Assembly (NCBI GenBank): GCA_003646745.1
Contig: QMLM01000109.1
Location: 1 to 5,777 of the forward strand
Source: Deltaproteobacteria bacterium
Lineage (GTDB): Bacteria > Desulfobacterota > B13-G15 > RBG-16-54-18
DNA: 5,777 nt
Direction of reading: 5' to 3'
Made by a program: the position numbers and the translations under genes. The notes under the pieces were generated by a model. It made no database searches, had not been told where the DNA came from, and worked only from the letters and a program-made list of their open reading frames with translations. This document shows, in pieces, positions 1 to 5,777 of this stretch (positions within the stretch are counted from its first letter, which is position 1; every line of letters starts with the position of its first letter).

Positions 1-302
1 ATTTCATTGAGGCCGTTCAAAAGGAGGCTGAGGAGTTAAATCCTGAGGAACTTGAGATATCTGCCGAAGGTGATACTCCTTTGATCTCCTACTGTAAATT
101 GAATGATGATTGTGTGTATCGAATCTTGAGAAGATGCCAGGATGAATTTGACCTCCAACAAATAAAACAATTAAAAGATTTTATCCTACAACATAATGAG
201 TACGATGATGTAATGACATTAATAGTGGAAAAGACCTTTTCTATAAAGGGCTGTGAAGAAGAACAATATAAAAGGCCCTCCTCACAAAGGGCTATTCTTT
301 AA
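1..302 (+). CDS. 3' end of an unrecognised protein gene (partial)
   Basis: The reading frame is open from base 3 to the TAA at 300-302 with no upstream stop, so this is the C-terminal part (about 99 residues) of a gene that starts left of the window. An in-frame TTG at 81 could serve as a start, but the uninterrupted coding upstream makes that unlikely. The visible part is acidic and rich in Glu, Asp, Gln and Leu, with a predicted-helical look and no membrane segment or signal. It contains a segment reading HNEYDDVMTLIVEKTF near the end. I do not recognise the family. The gene is clearly AT-richer than the operon to its right. Its last ten codons (KRPSSQRAIL) coincide with a terminator hairpin, so the tail is probably not functionally important. 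It converges on the tRNA-Arg gene, with 20 bases between them. Confidence 0.6.
   Translation, partial: FIEAVQKEAEELNPEELEISAEGDTPLISYCKLNDDCVYRILRRCQDEFDLQQIKQLKDFILQHNEYDDVMTLIVEKTFSIKGCEEEQYKRPSSQRAIL
261..292 (-). terminator. Rho-independent terminator downstream of tRNA-Arg
   Basis: On the minus strand the sequence reads GCCCTTT-GTGA-GGAGGGC (bases 292-275), followed by CTTTTATATTGTTCTT. That gives a seven-pair stem (five Watson-Crick, two G-U), a GNRA-type GTGA tetraloop and a U-rich tract. It lies 30 bases beyond the 3' end of the tRNA and would end tRNA transcripts and any readthrough from rpoS. On the plus strand the two G-U pairs become C-A mismatches, leaving only a five-pair stem followed by TATTCTTT. 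Termination of the convergent plus-strand gene there is possible but weaker. The hairpin sits inside the last codons of that gene. Confidence 0.65.
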
Positions 303-322
303 TAATTCCTAAACTAATTAAG

Positions 323-396
323 CGCCCCCGGCTGGACTCGAACCAGCGACACCAGGATTAGGAATCCTGTGCTCTATCCACCTGAGCTACGGGGGC
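323..396 (-). tRNA. tRNA-Arg, anticodon CCU
   Basis: The minus strand folds into a complete 74-base cloverleaf. The acceptor stem is GCCCCCG/CGGGGGC with discriminator G at 323. The D arm is GCTC-AGGTGGATA-GAGC. The anticodon arm is CAGGA-TTCCTAA-TCCTG, with anticodon CCT at 362-360. The variable loop has five bases (GTGTC), and the T arm is GCTGG-TTCGAGT-CCAGC. All stems pair fully. The anticodon reads the arginine codon AGG. CCA is not encoded: the next bases are CTT, so the end must be added by nucleotidyltransferase. The gene follows rpoS on the same strand and has its own promoter. Confidence 0.97.
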
Positions 397-417
397 AGTA
401 GGTAACTACTTTTTTCA

Positions 418-446
418 TCTTTAACACCTTAGGGCACTTGTGTCAA
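418..446 (-). promoter_or_regulatory. Sigma-70-type promoter of tRNA-Arg
   Basis: On the minus strand a perfect TTGACA -35 box (446-441) is separated by exactly 17 bases from TAAAGA (423-418), a weak -10 box matching TATAAT at three of six positions. Transcription would begin near base 410, giving a leader of about 14 bases before the tRNA 5' end at 396. Position, spacing and orientation all fit a tRNA promoter. The poor -10 box is the main doubt. Confidence 0.6.
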
Positions 447-539
447 GGGCAGCAAATTGGCCCTCAGACGCCTTTTCAAATCTTTCCATCAATTAAATAA
501 TTCCCTTAACATTGTGTAACAAAAGAGTCCGGGTAATTC

Positions 540-1430
540 TTAAACCTTCATATCCTCCAATAAGATAATATCTTTCTCCTCCATTACCTTGCGCAGGCGC
601 TGGAGTGCCTTGACCTCGATCTGCCTAATTCGCTCCCTGGTGACACCAAAGATCTCACCGATGGTCTCCAAGGTCTTGGGCTCACCATCCCTTAATCCAA
701 ATCGAAGATCGATCACCGCCTTCTCCTGAGGGGACAACAGATCCAGCCAAGAGCTGACCAGCTTAAAGAGCTCCATATGTTCGGTAATGGAAAAGGGGCC
801 TGGTTGTTCTTCTGTCTTCAGGGTATCTGCTAGATGATACTCTTGTTCATCATCTAAAGGGGTCTCGATGGAGGTGGCCCTGCGTACGGCCATCATCAGA
901 CGATTCACGTAACCCACATCCACCCCCATCTCCTCAGCTACCTCTTGTAAAACGGGCTCTCTGCCAAATCTTTGGGTTAAGGAACGAATGATGCGAATCA
1001 TTCTCTTCATGTCACCAGCCACATGGGCGGGAAGTTTTACGGTTCTGGTCTGATTCACCAGGGCCCTCTCAATGGATTGCCTGATCCAGAGGATCGCATA
1101 AGTGGAAAAACGGCAATTTTTCTCTGGTTTAAATTTCTCTACCGCCTTGATGAGCCCGATATTGCCTTCCTCTATAAGATCCAGCAGGGGAAGTCCCTGT
1201 CCTATGTACCTCTTGGCCACCTTGACCACCAATCTCAGATTGGACTCTATCATCCTCTTCCTCGCCCTCTCATCTCCCTTCGCTACCCGGAAGGCAAGTT
1301 CCTGTTCCTCCTCTGCGCTGAGGAGCTTGGCAGCCCTTATGTCTTGGAGATATAAACGCAGGGAATCAATAGATTCATTCTCAGGATAAACCTCTTCTTC
1401 TATTGCTATGATCTGCTCATCTCCTTTCAT
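540..1430 (-). CDS. rpoS: RNA polymerase sigma factor RpoS (group 2 sigma-70)
   Basis: Sigma subunit that directs RNA polymerase to stress and stationary-phase promoters. The 296-residue protein lacks region 1.1. It has region 1.2 (about 20-55), region 2 (about 60-130, with NLRLVVKVAKRY, a core-binding LIEEGNIGLIKAVEKF segment, and FSTYAILWIRQSIE at 108-121), region 3 (about 130-205) and region 4 with the HTH around TLETIGEIFGVTRERIRQIE (253-272). I chose the ATG at 1430 because AAGGAG lies five bases before it. A GTG six codons upstream (1448) would overlap the nlpD stop but lies just before that ribosome site. Region 2.3 reads YAILW where RpoD and RpoS normally have YATWW, so the first tryptophan of the melting dyad is leucine. 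Being next to nlpD and pcm argues for rpoS rather than the primary sigma gene; the sequence alone does not exclude another group 2 factor. Confidence 0.9.
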   Translation of the reverse strand: MKGDEQIIAIEEEVYPENESIDSLRLYLQDIRAAKLLSAEEEQELAFRVAKGDERARKRMIESNLRLVVKVAKRYIGQGLPLLDLIEEGNIGLIKAVEKFKPEKNCRFSTYAILWIRQSIERALVNQTRTVKLPAHVAGDMKRMIRIIRSLTQRFGREPVLQEVAEEMGVDVGYVNRLMMAVRRATSIETPLDDEQEYHLADTLKTEEQPGPFSITEHMELFKLVSSWLDLLSPQEKAVIDLRFGLRDGEPKTLETIGEIFGVTRERIRQIEVKALQRLRKVMEEKDIILLEDMKV

Positions 1431-1435
1431 GAAGA

Positions 1436-1441
1436 CTCCTT
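1436..1441 (-). promoter_or_regulatory. Ribosome binding site deciding the rpoS start
   Basis: The minus strand reads AAGGAG, then TCTTC, then ATG (1430-1428): a near-consensus Shine-Dalgarno site at five-base spacing. The competing GTG at 1448 lies upstream of this site, so the ATG is the better start. The site falls in the 14-base gap after the nlpD stop. Confidence 0.75.
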
Positions 1442-1444
1442 TTT

Positions 1445-2107
1445 TCACGGAAGAAAACGCAGAGGATCAAGGGGCTTGCTCCCCTTGCGGATTTCAAAAT
1501 GGAGATGTGGACCTGTTGCATTCCCGGTGTTACCCACCTTGGCAATAACCTCCCCCTTTTTGACCCACACCTCCTCTTTCACTAAGTTGGCCTGGTTGTG
1601 GGCATAGACGGTAAAGAACCCATCCTTGTGTTCGATGATAATAAGGTTCCCATACCCCCTAATCTTATTATTGCTGTAAACTACCCTGCCGTCATCTGCT
1701 GCCCTTATTAAGGTGCCTAAGGGAGCACAGATATCTATACCCTCATGCCTCCGCTGCCCATCTATGATGAACTTGGCCGTCACCTTCCCCTTCACCGGCC
1801 ACATAAACCTCCCCCTTTCATATTTAACTGCCGGCAATCTCCTCTTGGCGGTGACATCTTCTACGTAAACATCTACCTTCAAAACCTTTTTGGCACCGGG
1901 GATGAAGATCCGTTGGCCTACCTTTATCTTGTTTTTGTCTTTTATTCTGTTTATCCTGGCCACCTCTTCCATATCTACTCCATAGGTCTTGCATATCCGC
2001 CACAGCGTCTGATGGGGTTCTACCTTATGGTAAACACCCCCCATGTGCCGGCATCCACCGGAGAGAAAGACAAAAAGGACGACCAAAAGCGGAGGAATAA
2101 ATCTCAT
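1445..2107 (-). CDS. nlpD: NlpD-like LysM / M23 (LytM) peptidase lipoprotein
   Basis: Envelope protein acting on peptidoglycan. The 220-residue product begins with a short hydrophobic signal (RFIPPLLVVLFVFLSGGC) whose Cys19 would be lipidated; the -3 residue is Ser, so the lipobox is good but not perfect. A LysM domain follows (about 26-70, YHKVEPHQTLW to VGQRIFIPG), then a linker and an M23 domain (about 100-220). The zinc and catalytic residues of active LytM enzymes are all visible: H121 and D125 in HEGID, H170 in YAH, and H201 and H203 in GPHLHFEI. Enterobacterial NlpD has lost such residues and only activates amidases, so this protein may instead be a working endopeptidase. Its ATG overlaps the upstream stop by four bases (ATGA) without a clear ribosome site, suggesting coupled translation. 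In enterics nlpD also carries an rpoS promoter; I could not identify one here. Confidence 0.9.
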   Translation of the reverse strand: MRFIPPLLVVLFVFLSGGCRHMGGVYHKVEPHQTLWRICKTYGVDMEEVARINRIKDKNKIKVGQRIFIPGAKKVLKVDVYVEDVTAKRRLPAVKYERGRFMWPVKGKVTAKFIIDGQRRHEGIDICAPLGTLIRAADDGRVVYSNNKIRGYGNLIIIEHKDGFFTVYAHNQANLVKEEVWVKKGEVIAKVGNTGNATGPHLHFEIRKGSKPLDPLRFLP

Positions 2108-2574
2108 AATTTAAGCATGCCCATGAGCATGGCTACTGCTTCTCGTCCCCCCTTTGCCATGGGAACCCTTCCTCCTAGCTCCCAGGTCTTTATCCCCACG
2201 ATGGGTTTCCCCACTTTGAGGGCTATGGCAATCTCTGAAAGGGTTCCTTCTCCCCCATCGATGGCAACTATGGCATCAGAGGCGTGAACAACAAGGATAT
2301 TTCTGGCGTGTCCCAGACCCGTAGGTATGACTATATCGACATATGGATTGGCATCCCGCTTATTGCTAGTAGGTAAAATACCTACTGTGATACCAGATTC
2401 CTCCTTGGCCCCTCGGCAGGCCGCCTCCATCACCCCTCCCAGCCCTCCGCAGACCAGCGAGAATCCCCTCCTGGCAATCTCGCCACCTACTTCTCGGGCG
2501 ATCTCATAAATCTCCCCATGACATTCACCCCCACCGACGACCCCTATCTGCCCCTTTATCCTTATGCCCTCCAT
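2104..2574 (-). CDS. TIGR00725-type Rossmann-fold (SLOG/LOG-like) nucleotide-binding protein
   Basis: Small soluble protein of 156 residues related to the SLOG superfamily, which includes LOG (cytokinin-activating phosphoribohydrolase, often mislabelled lysine decarboxylase) and DprA. Visible motifs are an N-terminal beta strand with glycine turn (QIGVVGGG, 9-16), GGLGGVMEAA (43-52), an arginine in GHARN (R91) and DGGEGTLSE (106-114). The last matches the PGGxGTxxE signature of LOG apart from Asp for Pro. The family assignment is firm; the biochemical role is not known to me, and nucleotide or nucleotide-sugar binding is an inference. I chose the ATG at 2574 because GGAG lies seven bases upstream and residue numbering then fits the fold. 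A TTG at 2607 would add eleven residues and deepen the overlap with pcm to 46 bases. The gene sits between pcm and nlpD, with 13- and 4-base overlaps. Confidence 0.85.
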   Translation of the reverse strand: MEGIRIKGQIGVVGGGECHGEIYEIAREVGGEIARRGFSLVCGGLGGVMEAACRGAKEESGITVGILPTSNKRDANPYVDIVIPTGLGHARNILVVHASDAIVAIDGGEGTLSEIAIALKVGKPIVGIKTWELGGRVPMAKGGREAVAMLMGMLKL

Positions 2575-3239
2575 CCATGATCTCCGATCAACCTCACAAA
2601 CCGACAACCACCCAAATCCTCCTCTTTGTACCCGCTCTCCTTTCTCGCTATTCTGAGGAGGGTTTGTGAGTATTCATTTCCCACGGGTATCACCAGCCTT
2701 CCCCCCACTTTTAGCTGCCGCAGAAGGGTTTTAGGGATTTCGGGTGCCCCTGCGGTGACGATGATTCCATCGAAGGGGGCTTCTTCTTCCCATCCATAAG
2801 TGCCATCTGACACCTTTATCAGAACGTTGGCATAGCCCAGTTCATCTAAGATCCTTCTCGCCTTGGCTGCCAGAGAACTGATCCGCTCGATGGAGAAAAC
2901 TCTCTCGGCCAGTTCTGCTAAAATGGCCGCCTGGTACCCTGAACCGGTCCCGATCTCCAAAACCTTATCGTCGCCTTTCAAACGCAAGGCTTCGGTCATT
3001 AAGGCCACGATGTAAGGTTGGGAGATAGTCTGTCCCTCTCCTATGGGCAGAGGGAAATCACCATAGGCCTGAGACCAAAGCCCCTCTTCTAAGAAGAGAT
3101 GCCGAGGGACCTTCATCATGGCTCTTAAAACCCTCTCATCTTTTATGCCTCTGGCCAGAAGCTGCTCTTGAACCATCTTTCTCCTGGCCAAGGCAAAATC
3201 TGTATATTTCAACTCTTCCCTTCTACCATCTTTTTCCAT
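2562..3239 (-). CDS. pcm: Protein-L-isoaspartate O-methyltransferase
   Basis: Cytosolic repair enzyme that uses S-adenosylmethionine to methylate the carboxyl of L-isoaspartyl residues in aged proteins, allowing their return to normal aspartyl bonds. Of 225 residues, the family-specific GEGQTISQPYIVA (67-79, with the conserved Ser73) precedes the SAM motif I VLEIGTGSGYQAA (93-105). An acidic motif FSIERI (E118), SDG (144-146), PFDGIIVTAGAPEIP (155-169) and GGRLVIPVG (179-187) follow. The ending FVRLIGDHGW is typical. The ATG at 3239 overlaps mutS by 31 bases and lacks a ribosome site. A TTG at 3212, preceded by AAGGG and overlapping the mutS TGA, would start the protein at LKYTDFALARRKM, close to the usual family N-terminus, so the true start is unsettled. 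Active-site motifs are intact. Its position beside nlpD and rpoS is the classic one. Confidence 0.95.
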   Translation of the reverse strand: MEKDGRREELKYTDFALARRKMVQEQLLARGIKDERVLRAMMKVPRHLFLEEGLWSQAYGDFPLPIGEGQTISQPYIVALMTEALRLKGDDKVLEIGTGSGYQAAILAELAERVFSIERISSLAAKARRILDELGYANVLIKVSDGTYGWEEEAPFDGIIVTAGAPEIPKTLLRQLKVGGRLVIPVGNEYSQTLLRIARKESGYKEEDLGGCRFVRLIGDHGWRA

Positions 3240-5737
3240 TGATAAATGAGTTGAAGAGCATCTAAGGGTGCCAAGCGATCGGGATCTATCCTCTTGAGCT
3301 CTCTGTATAACAGATCTCTTTCGCCCCTGAAAAGGCTCAGTTGAACTCTTTCTGGATCTTCTCCTGCTCTTTTGGAGCGGGCCAACCTAGGTAAGCCCTT
3401 CTCGTCCAATTCCCCCCTTTCCAAATTGGCCAGGACCTCCTTGGCACGCTCTATCACCTCCTCGGGCAGGCCAGCTAGCCTAGCCACCTGAATTCCATAG
3501 CTACGACTAGTCCCACCCTCCACTATCCTTCGCAAAAAAATGACATCCCCGTTCCACTCACTCACCGCCACATTGTAGTTTCTCACCTTGGGCTTAGTCA
3601 TGGCCAGCTCGGTGAGCTCATGATAATGGGTGGCAAAGAGGGTCTTGGGACCTTTTCTGTCATGGAGGTATTCTGCCACCGCCCAGGCAATGCTCAGACC
3701 GTCAAAGGTACTGGTGCCCCTGCCTATCTCGTCCAAAATCACCAAACTTCTAGACGTGGCCTCCCTCAGTATATCCGCCGTCTCCCTCATTTCCACCATA
3801 AAGGTGCTCTCACCCATGGCCAAATTGTCCGTTGCCCCCACGCGTGTAAAGATCCTATCCACCAAACCAATGGTCGCCTCTTTGGCAGGCACAAACCCTC
3901 CCATCTGGGCCATCAGAACAATGAGGCCCACCTGCCGGATATAGGTGGACTTGCCCGCCATATTGGGGCCGGTGATGATGACAAGCTGGTTCTGCCCGCC
4001 ATCAAGGCAGGCATCATTGGGTACAAAAGGCTCAAGGTGGCCCATTCGCTCTATGACGGGATGTCTCCCCTCGATGATGACAATCTCATCTCCATCTGTG
4101 ACCCGGGGTCTGTTGTACCCATACTTATCCGCCACCTCTGCCAAGGAAAGCAGAGCATCTAGATTGGCCAGGGCAGTAGCGGTTGATTGAATCCTGCGCC
4201 TCTGCCCTGCCACCCTCTCCCTGAGATGACAAAACAGCTCATACTCCAGTGTTTTGATCCTCTCCTCTGCCCCCAAGACCTTGCTTTCATACTCCTTTAA
4301 CTGTGGGGTGATAAACCTCTCGGCACTGGTCAAGGTCTGTTTGCGTATGTAATCATCCGGAACCAGATCTAGATTAGCCTTGGTGACCTCTATGTAGTAA
4401 CCGAAGACCTGATTGTACCTTACCTTTAGAGAGGAGATACCCGTGCGCTGGCGCTCCTGGACCTCCAATTGGGCGATCCAGCCTTTGCCATCTCTGCTTA
4501 TCCCTCTTAGTTCGTCGAGCTCTTTGTTGTATCCGTCCTTGATGATCCCCCCCTCGGTGAGGGTAAAGGGTGGATCCTCGACAATGGCTTCCTCTATCCA
4601 TTCAACCACCTCTTCCATCTCATCTAATTCTTCCCTGATATCTTTTAATAGTGAGGAGGTAAGCTCCGCTAGCTCCCCCTTTATGCTCGGTATCACCTTC
4701 AAAGTGGCTTTTAAGGCCACCAAATCCCGGGGGTTGGCTCTGCCCATCGTCACCCTGGCGTTGAGCCTCTCAAGGTCATAGACCTCTTCCATGAGCTCTC
4801 TGAGCTCGGCCCGCACCAAGGGGGTCTCCTTGAGTTGGGCAACGGCCTCCAACCTTCTGTTGATCTGCTGAACATCTTTTAGGGGGTAAGAAAGCCACTC
4901 CCTCAGCTTTCTGCCTCCCATGGCGGTTAACGTCTCATCCAAGACCTCCAGCAAAGTCCCCCTTCTCCCCCTGCCCCCGAGGGAGCTGAACAACTCAAGG
5001 TTCCTCTGGGTCGTCTCGTCCAATATCATGTAATCCTCAACCCTATACAGGGAGAAGGGTTTGATATGTCCTACATCGACTTTTTGGGTTTCATGTACAT
5101 AATGTAGGGCGGCTGTGGCGGCGTGGAGGGATTCATCCATAACCCCGGAGGAGATCAGCCCCCCTATAAACTCATCCCTCGAACCAACTTCTGTACCGGA
5201 TTGAAAGAGGGAATCAGGCAGATAGTTAATCAACATCAGAGGAAATTGCCTCTTTAGATCTTCCACTATCCCCTCATCCTTCAGGCTTTCAGGGACAACG
5301 ACCTCCCTTGGCCTGTTCTTTTCTACTTCACTTAGCAAGAGCCCTCCACTCTTTACCTGACAACCTCTGAACTCGCCCGTGGAGAGGTCCAAAAAAGCAA
5401 GTCCGTAACCCCTTTCTCCCCGACAAAGGCCCATCAAGAAGTTATTCTCTTTCTCCTTGAGGCTCTCTTGCTCCACCACCATCCCCGGGGTGATCACCTG
5501 GGTGACCTTTCTCTCCACCAACCCCTTCGCACCCTTGACATCGCCCACCTGTTCACATATGGCCACCTTGTAGCCCTTCTCGATCAATTTGGCGATATAT
5601 GGGGCAGCAGCATGACAAGGGACCCCGCACAACGGTATTTTCTCTTTGTCTCCCTTCTGCCTCGAGGTGAGGGCTATCTCTAATATCTTGGAGGCAATCT
5701 TTGCATCTTCGAAGAACATCTCATAAAAATCCCCCAT
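3209..5737 (-). CDS. mutS: DNA mismatch repair ATPase MutS (5' end interrupted or lost)
   Basis: Dimeric clamp that recognises mismatches and recruits MutL. The frame from the ATG at 5737 gives 842 residues. It opens at MGDFYEMF, the mismatch-reading loop whose Phe4 and Glu6 match E. coli F36 and E38. Connector, core and clamp domains follow. The ATPase carries Walker A GPNMAGKST (590-598), the signature loop GATDNLAMGESTF (634-646), Walker B LVILDE (665-670) and FATHYHEL (701-708). QLSLF (799-803) matches a beta-clamp binding motif, and the ending from IDPDRLAPLDALQLIYQW resembles the E. coli multimerisation tail. MutS proteins normally have about 30 residues before this ATG. Those codons are visible upstream but broken by a TAA at 5767-5765. 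The ATG at 5737 has no ribosome site, so it is either an unusual restart or an artefact of that stop. All other motifs are intact. Confidence 0.93.
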   Translation of the reverse strand: MGDFYEMFFEDAKIASKILEIALTSRQKGDKEKIPLCGVPCHAAAPYIAKLIEKGYKVAICEQVGDVKGAKGLVERKVTQVITPGMVVEQESLKEKENNFLMGLCRGERGYGLAFLDLSTGEFRGCQVKSGGLLLSEVEKNRPREVVVPESLKDEGIVEDLKRQFPLMLINYLPDSLFQSGTEVGSRDEFIGGLISSGVMDESLHAATAALHYVHETQKVDVGHIKPFSLYRVEDYMILDETTQRNLELFSSLGGRGRRGTLLEVLDETLTAMGGRKLREWLSYPLKDVQQINRRLEAVAQLKETPLVRAELRELMEEVYDLERLNARVTMGRANPRDLVALKATLKVIPSIKGELAELTSSLLKDIREELDEMEEVVEWIEEAIVEDPPFTLTEGGIIKDGYNKELDELRGISRDGKGWIAQLEVQERQRTGISSLKVRYNQVFGYYIEVTKANLDLVPDDYIRKQTLTSAERFITPQLKEYESKVLGAEERIKTLEYELFCHLRERVAGQRRRIQSTATALANLDALLSLAEVADKYGYNRPRVTDGDEIVIIEGRHPVIERMGHLEPFVPNDACLDGGQNQLVIITGPNMAGKSTYIRQVGLIVLMAQMGGFVPAKEATIGLVDRIFTRVGATDNLAMGESTFMVEMRETADILREATSRSLVILDEIGRGTSTFDGLSIAWAVAEYLHDRKGPKTLFATHYHELTELAMTKPKVRNYNVAVSEWNGDVIFLRRIVEGGTSRSYGIQVARLAGLPEEVIERAKEVLANLERGELDEKGLPRLARSKRAGEDPERVQLSLFRGERDLLYRELKRIDPDRLAPLDALQLIYQWKKMVEGKS

Positions 5738-5777
5738 CCGGAAAAAGAGGATACAATCTTGATATTACCCCTTTATC
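5738..5777 (-). other. mutS: Upstream mutS coding remnant with in-frame TAA
   Basis: Reading the mutS frame upstream of 5737 gives I-K-G-stop-Y-Q-D-C-I-L-F-F-R, directly continued by MGDFYEMF. E. coli MutS has LKAQHPEILLFYR at the same place and B. subtilis has a closely similar IKAEYQD segment, so this is genuine MutS coding sequence with preserved spacing. The TAA (5767-5765) replaces a residue that is Gln in E. coli and Glu in B. subtilis, and a single base change from CAA or GAA explains it. Whether it is real, a sequencing error or a strain-specific mutation cannot be told from one read. The natural start lies beyond the right edge. Confidence 0.75.

Noticed and set aside
1..302. Possible PP2C/SpoIIE-type phosphatase C-terminus, suggested by EYDDVMTLIVEK
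   Set aside because: The DD-x-TL-V ending is off by one residue from the usual DDITLLV pattern, and the preceding segment shows none of the expected phosphatase motifs, so no function was assigned.
446..464. Hairpin AGGGC/GCCCT with a nine-base loop as an rpoS terminator
   Set aside because: It has only five pairs and no U tract on the minus strand, and it overlaps the -35 box of the tRNA promoter.
1745..2287. Plus-strand open frame of 180 codons opposite nlpD and the SLOG-type gene
   Set aside because: It runs antisense across two well-supported genes and has no recognisable domain; it is a by-product of their codon use.
3620..4162. Long plus-strand open frame (180 codons) opposite mutS
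   Set aside because: It lies wholly antisense to the conserved MutS ATPase domain, resembles no protein family I know, and has other plus-strand frames of similar kind beside it; it is a shadow of mutS coding.
5765..5767. Stop-codon recoding (selenocysteine or pyrrolysine) in mutS
   Set aside because: The codon is TAA, whereas those systems use TGA and TAG, and MutS has no known special residue at this position.

Overview
The window holds a compact minus-strand gene block of a Gram-negative bacterium: mutS, pcm, a small Rossmann-fold gene of the TIGR00725/SLOG type, nlpD and an rpoS-type sigma factor gene, in that order of transcription. Downstream of rpoS, on the same strand, is a tRNA-Arg(CCU) gene. 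At the left edge lies the 3' end of an unrecognised plus-strand gene that converges on the tRNA. The pcm-nlpD-rpoS cluster with mutS nearby is a classic proteobacterial arrangement. Residue choices in Pcm and MutS, and a lipoprotein NlpD, suggest a deltaproteobacterium (Desulfobacterota) or a relative. That placement is an inference, not a proof.

Layout on the plus-strand scale: 1-302 is the partial AT-rich gene (about 37% GC by hand count, against about 52% in one 60-base line of the operon). A terminator for minus-strand transcription lies inside its last codons (261-292). tRNA-Arg is at 323-396, with its own promoter at 418-446. A short non-coding stretch (447-539) separates it from rpoS (540-1430). 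Then follow nlpD (1445-2107), the TIGR00725-type gene (2104-2574), pcm (2562-3239) and mutS (3209 to the right edge). The five operon genes overlap or nearly abut: overlaps of 31, 13 and 4 bases, then a 14-base gap with a strong ribosome binding site for rpoS. They therefore look co-transcribed and partly translationally coupled, from a promoter outside the window.

The genes fit a maintenance and stress theme: mismatch repair (MutS), repair of isoaspartyl-damaged proteins (Pcm), cell-wall cleavage or its control (NlpD) and a general-stress or stationary-phase sigma factor (RpoS). The SLOG-type protein is of unknown role. surE, the usual neighbour of pcm, is not present between mutS and rpoS.

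I see no new defence, mobile or RNA system here. The points most worth checking are an in-frame TAA in the conserved N-terminal segment of mutS, loss of the first tryptophan of the promoter-melting dyad in the sigma factor, and an NlpD whose peptidase residues all look intact.
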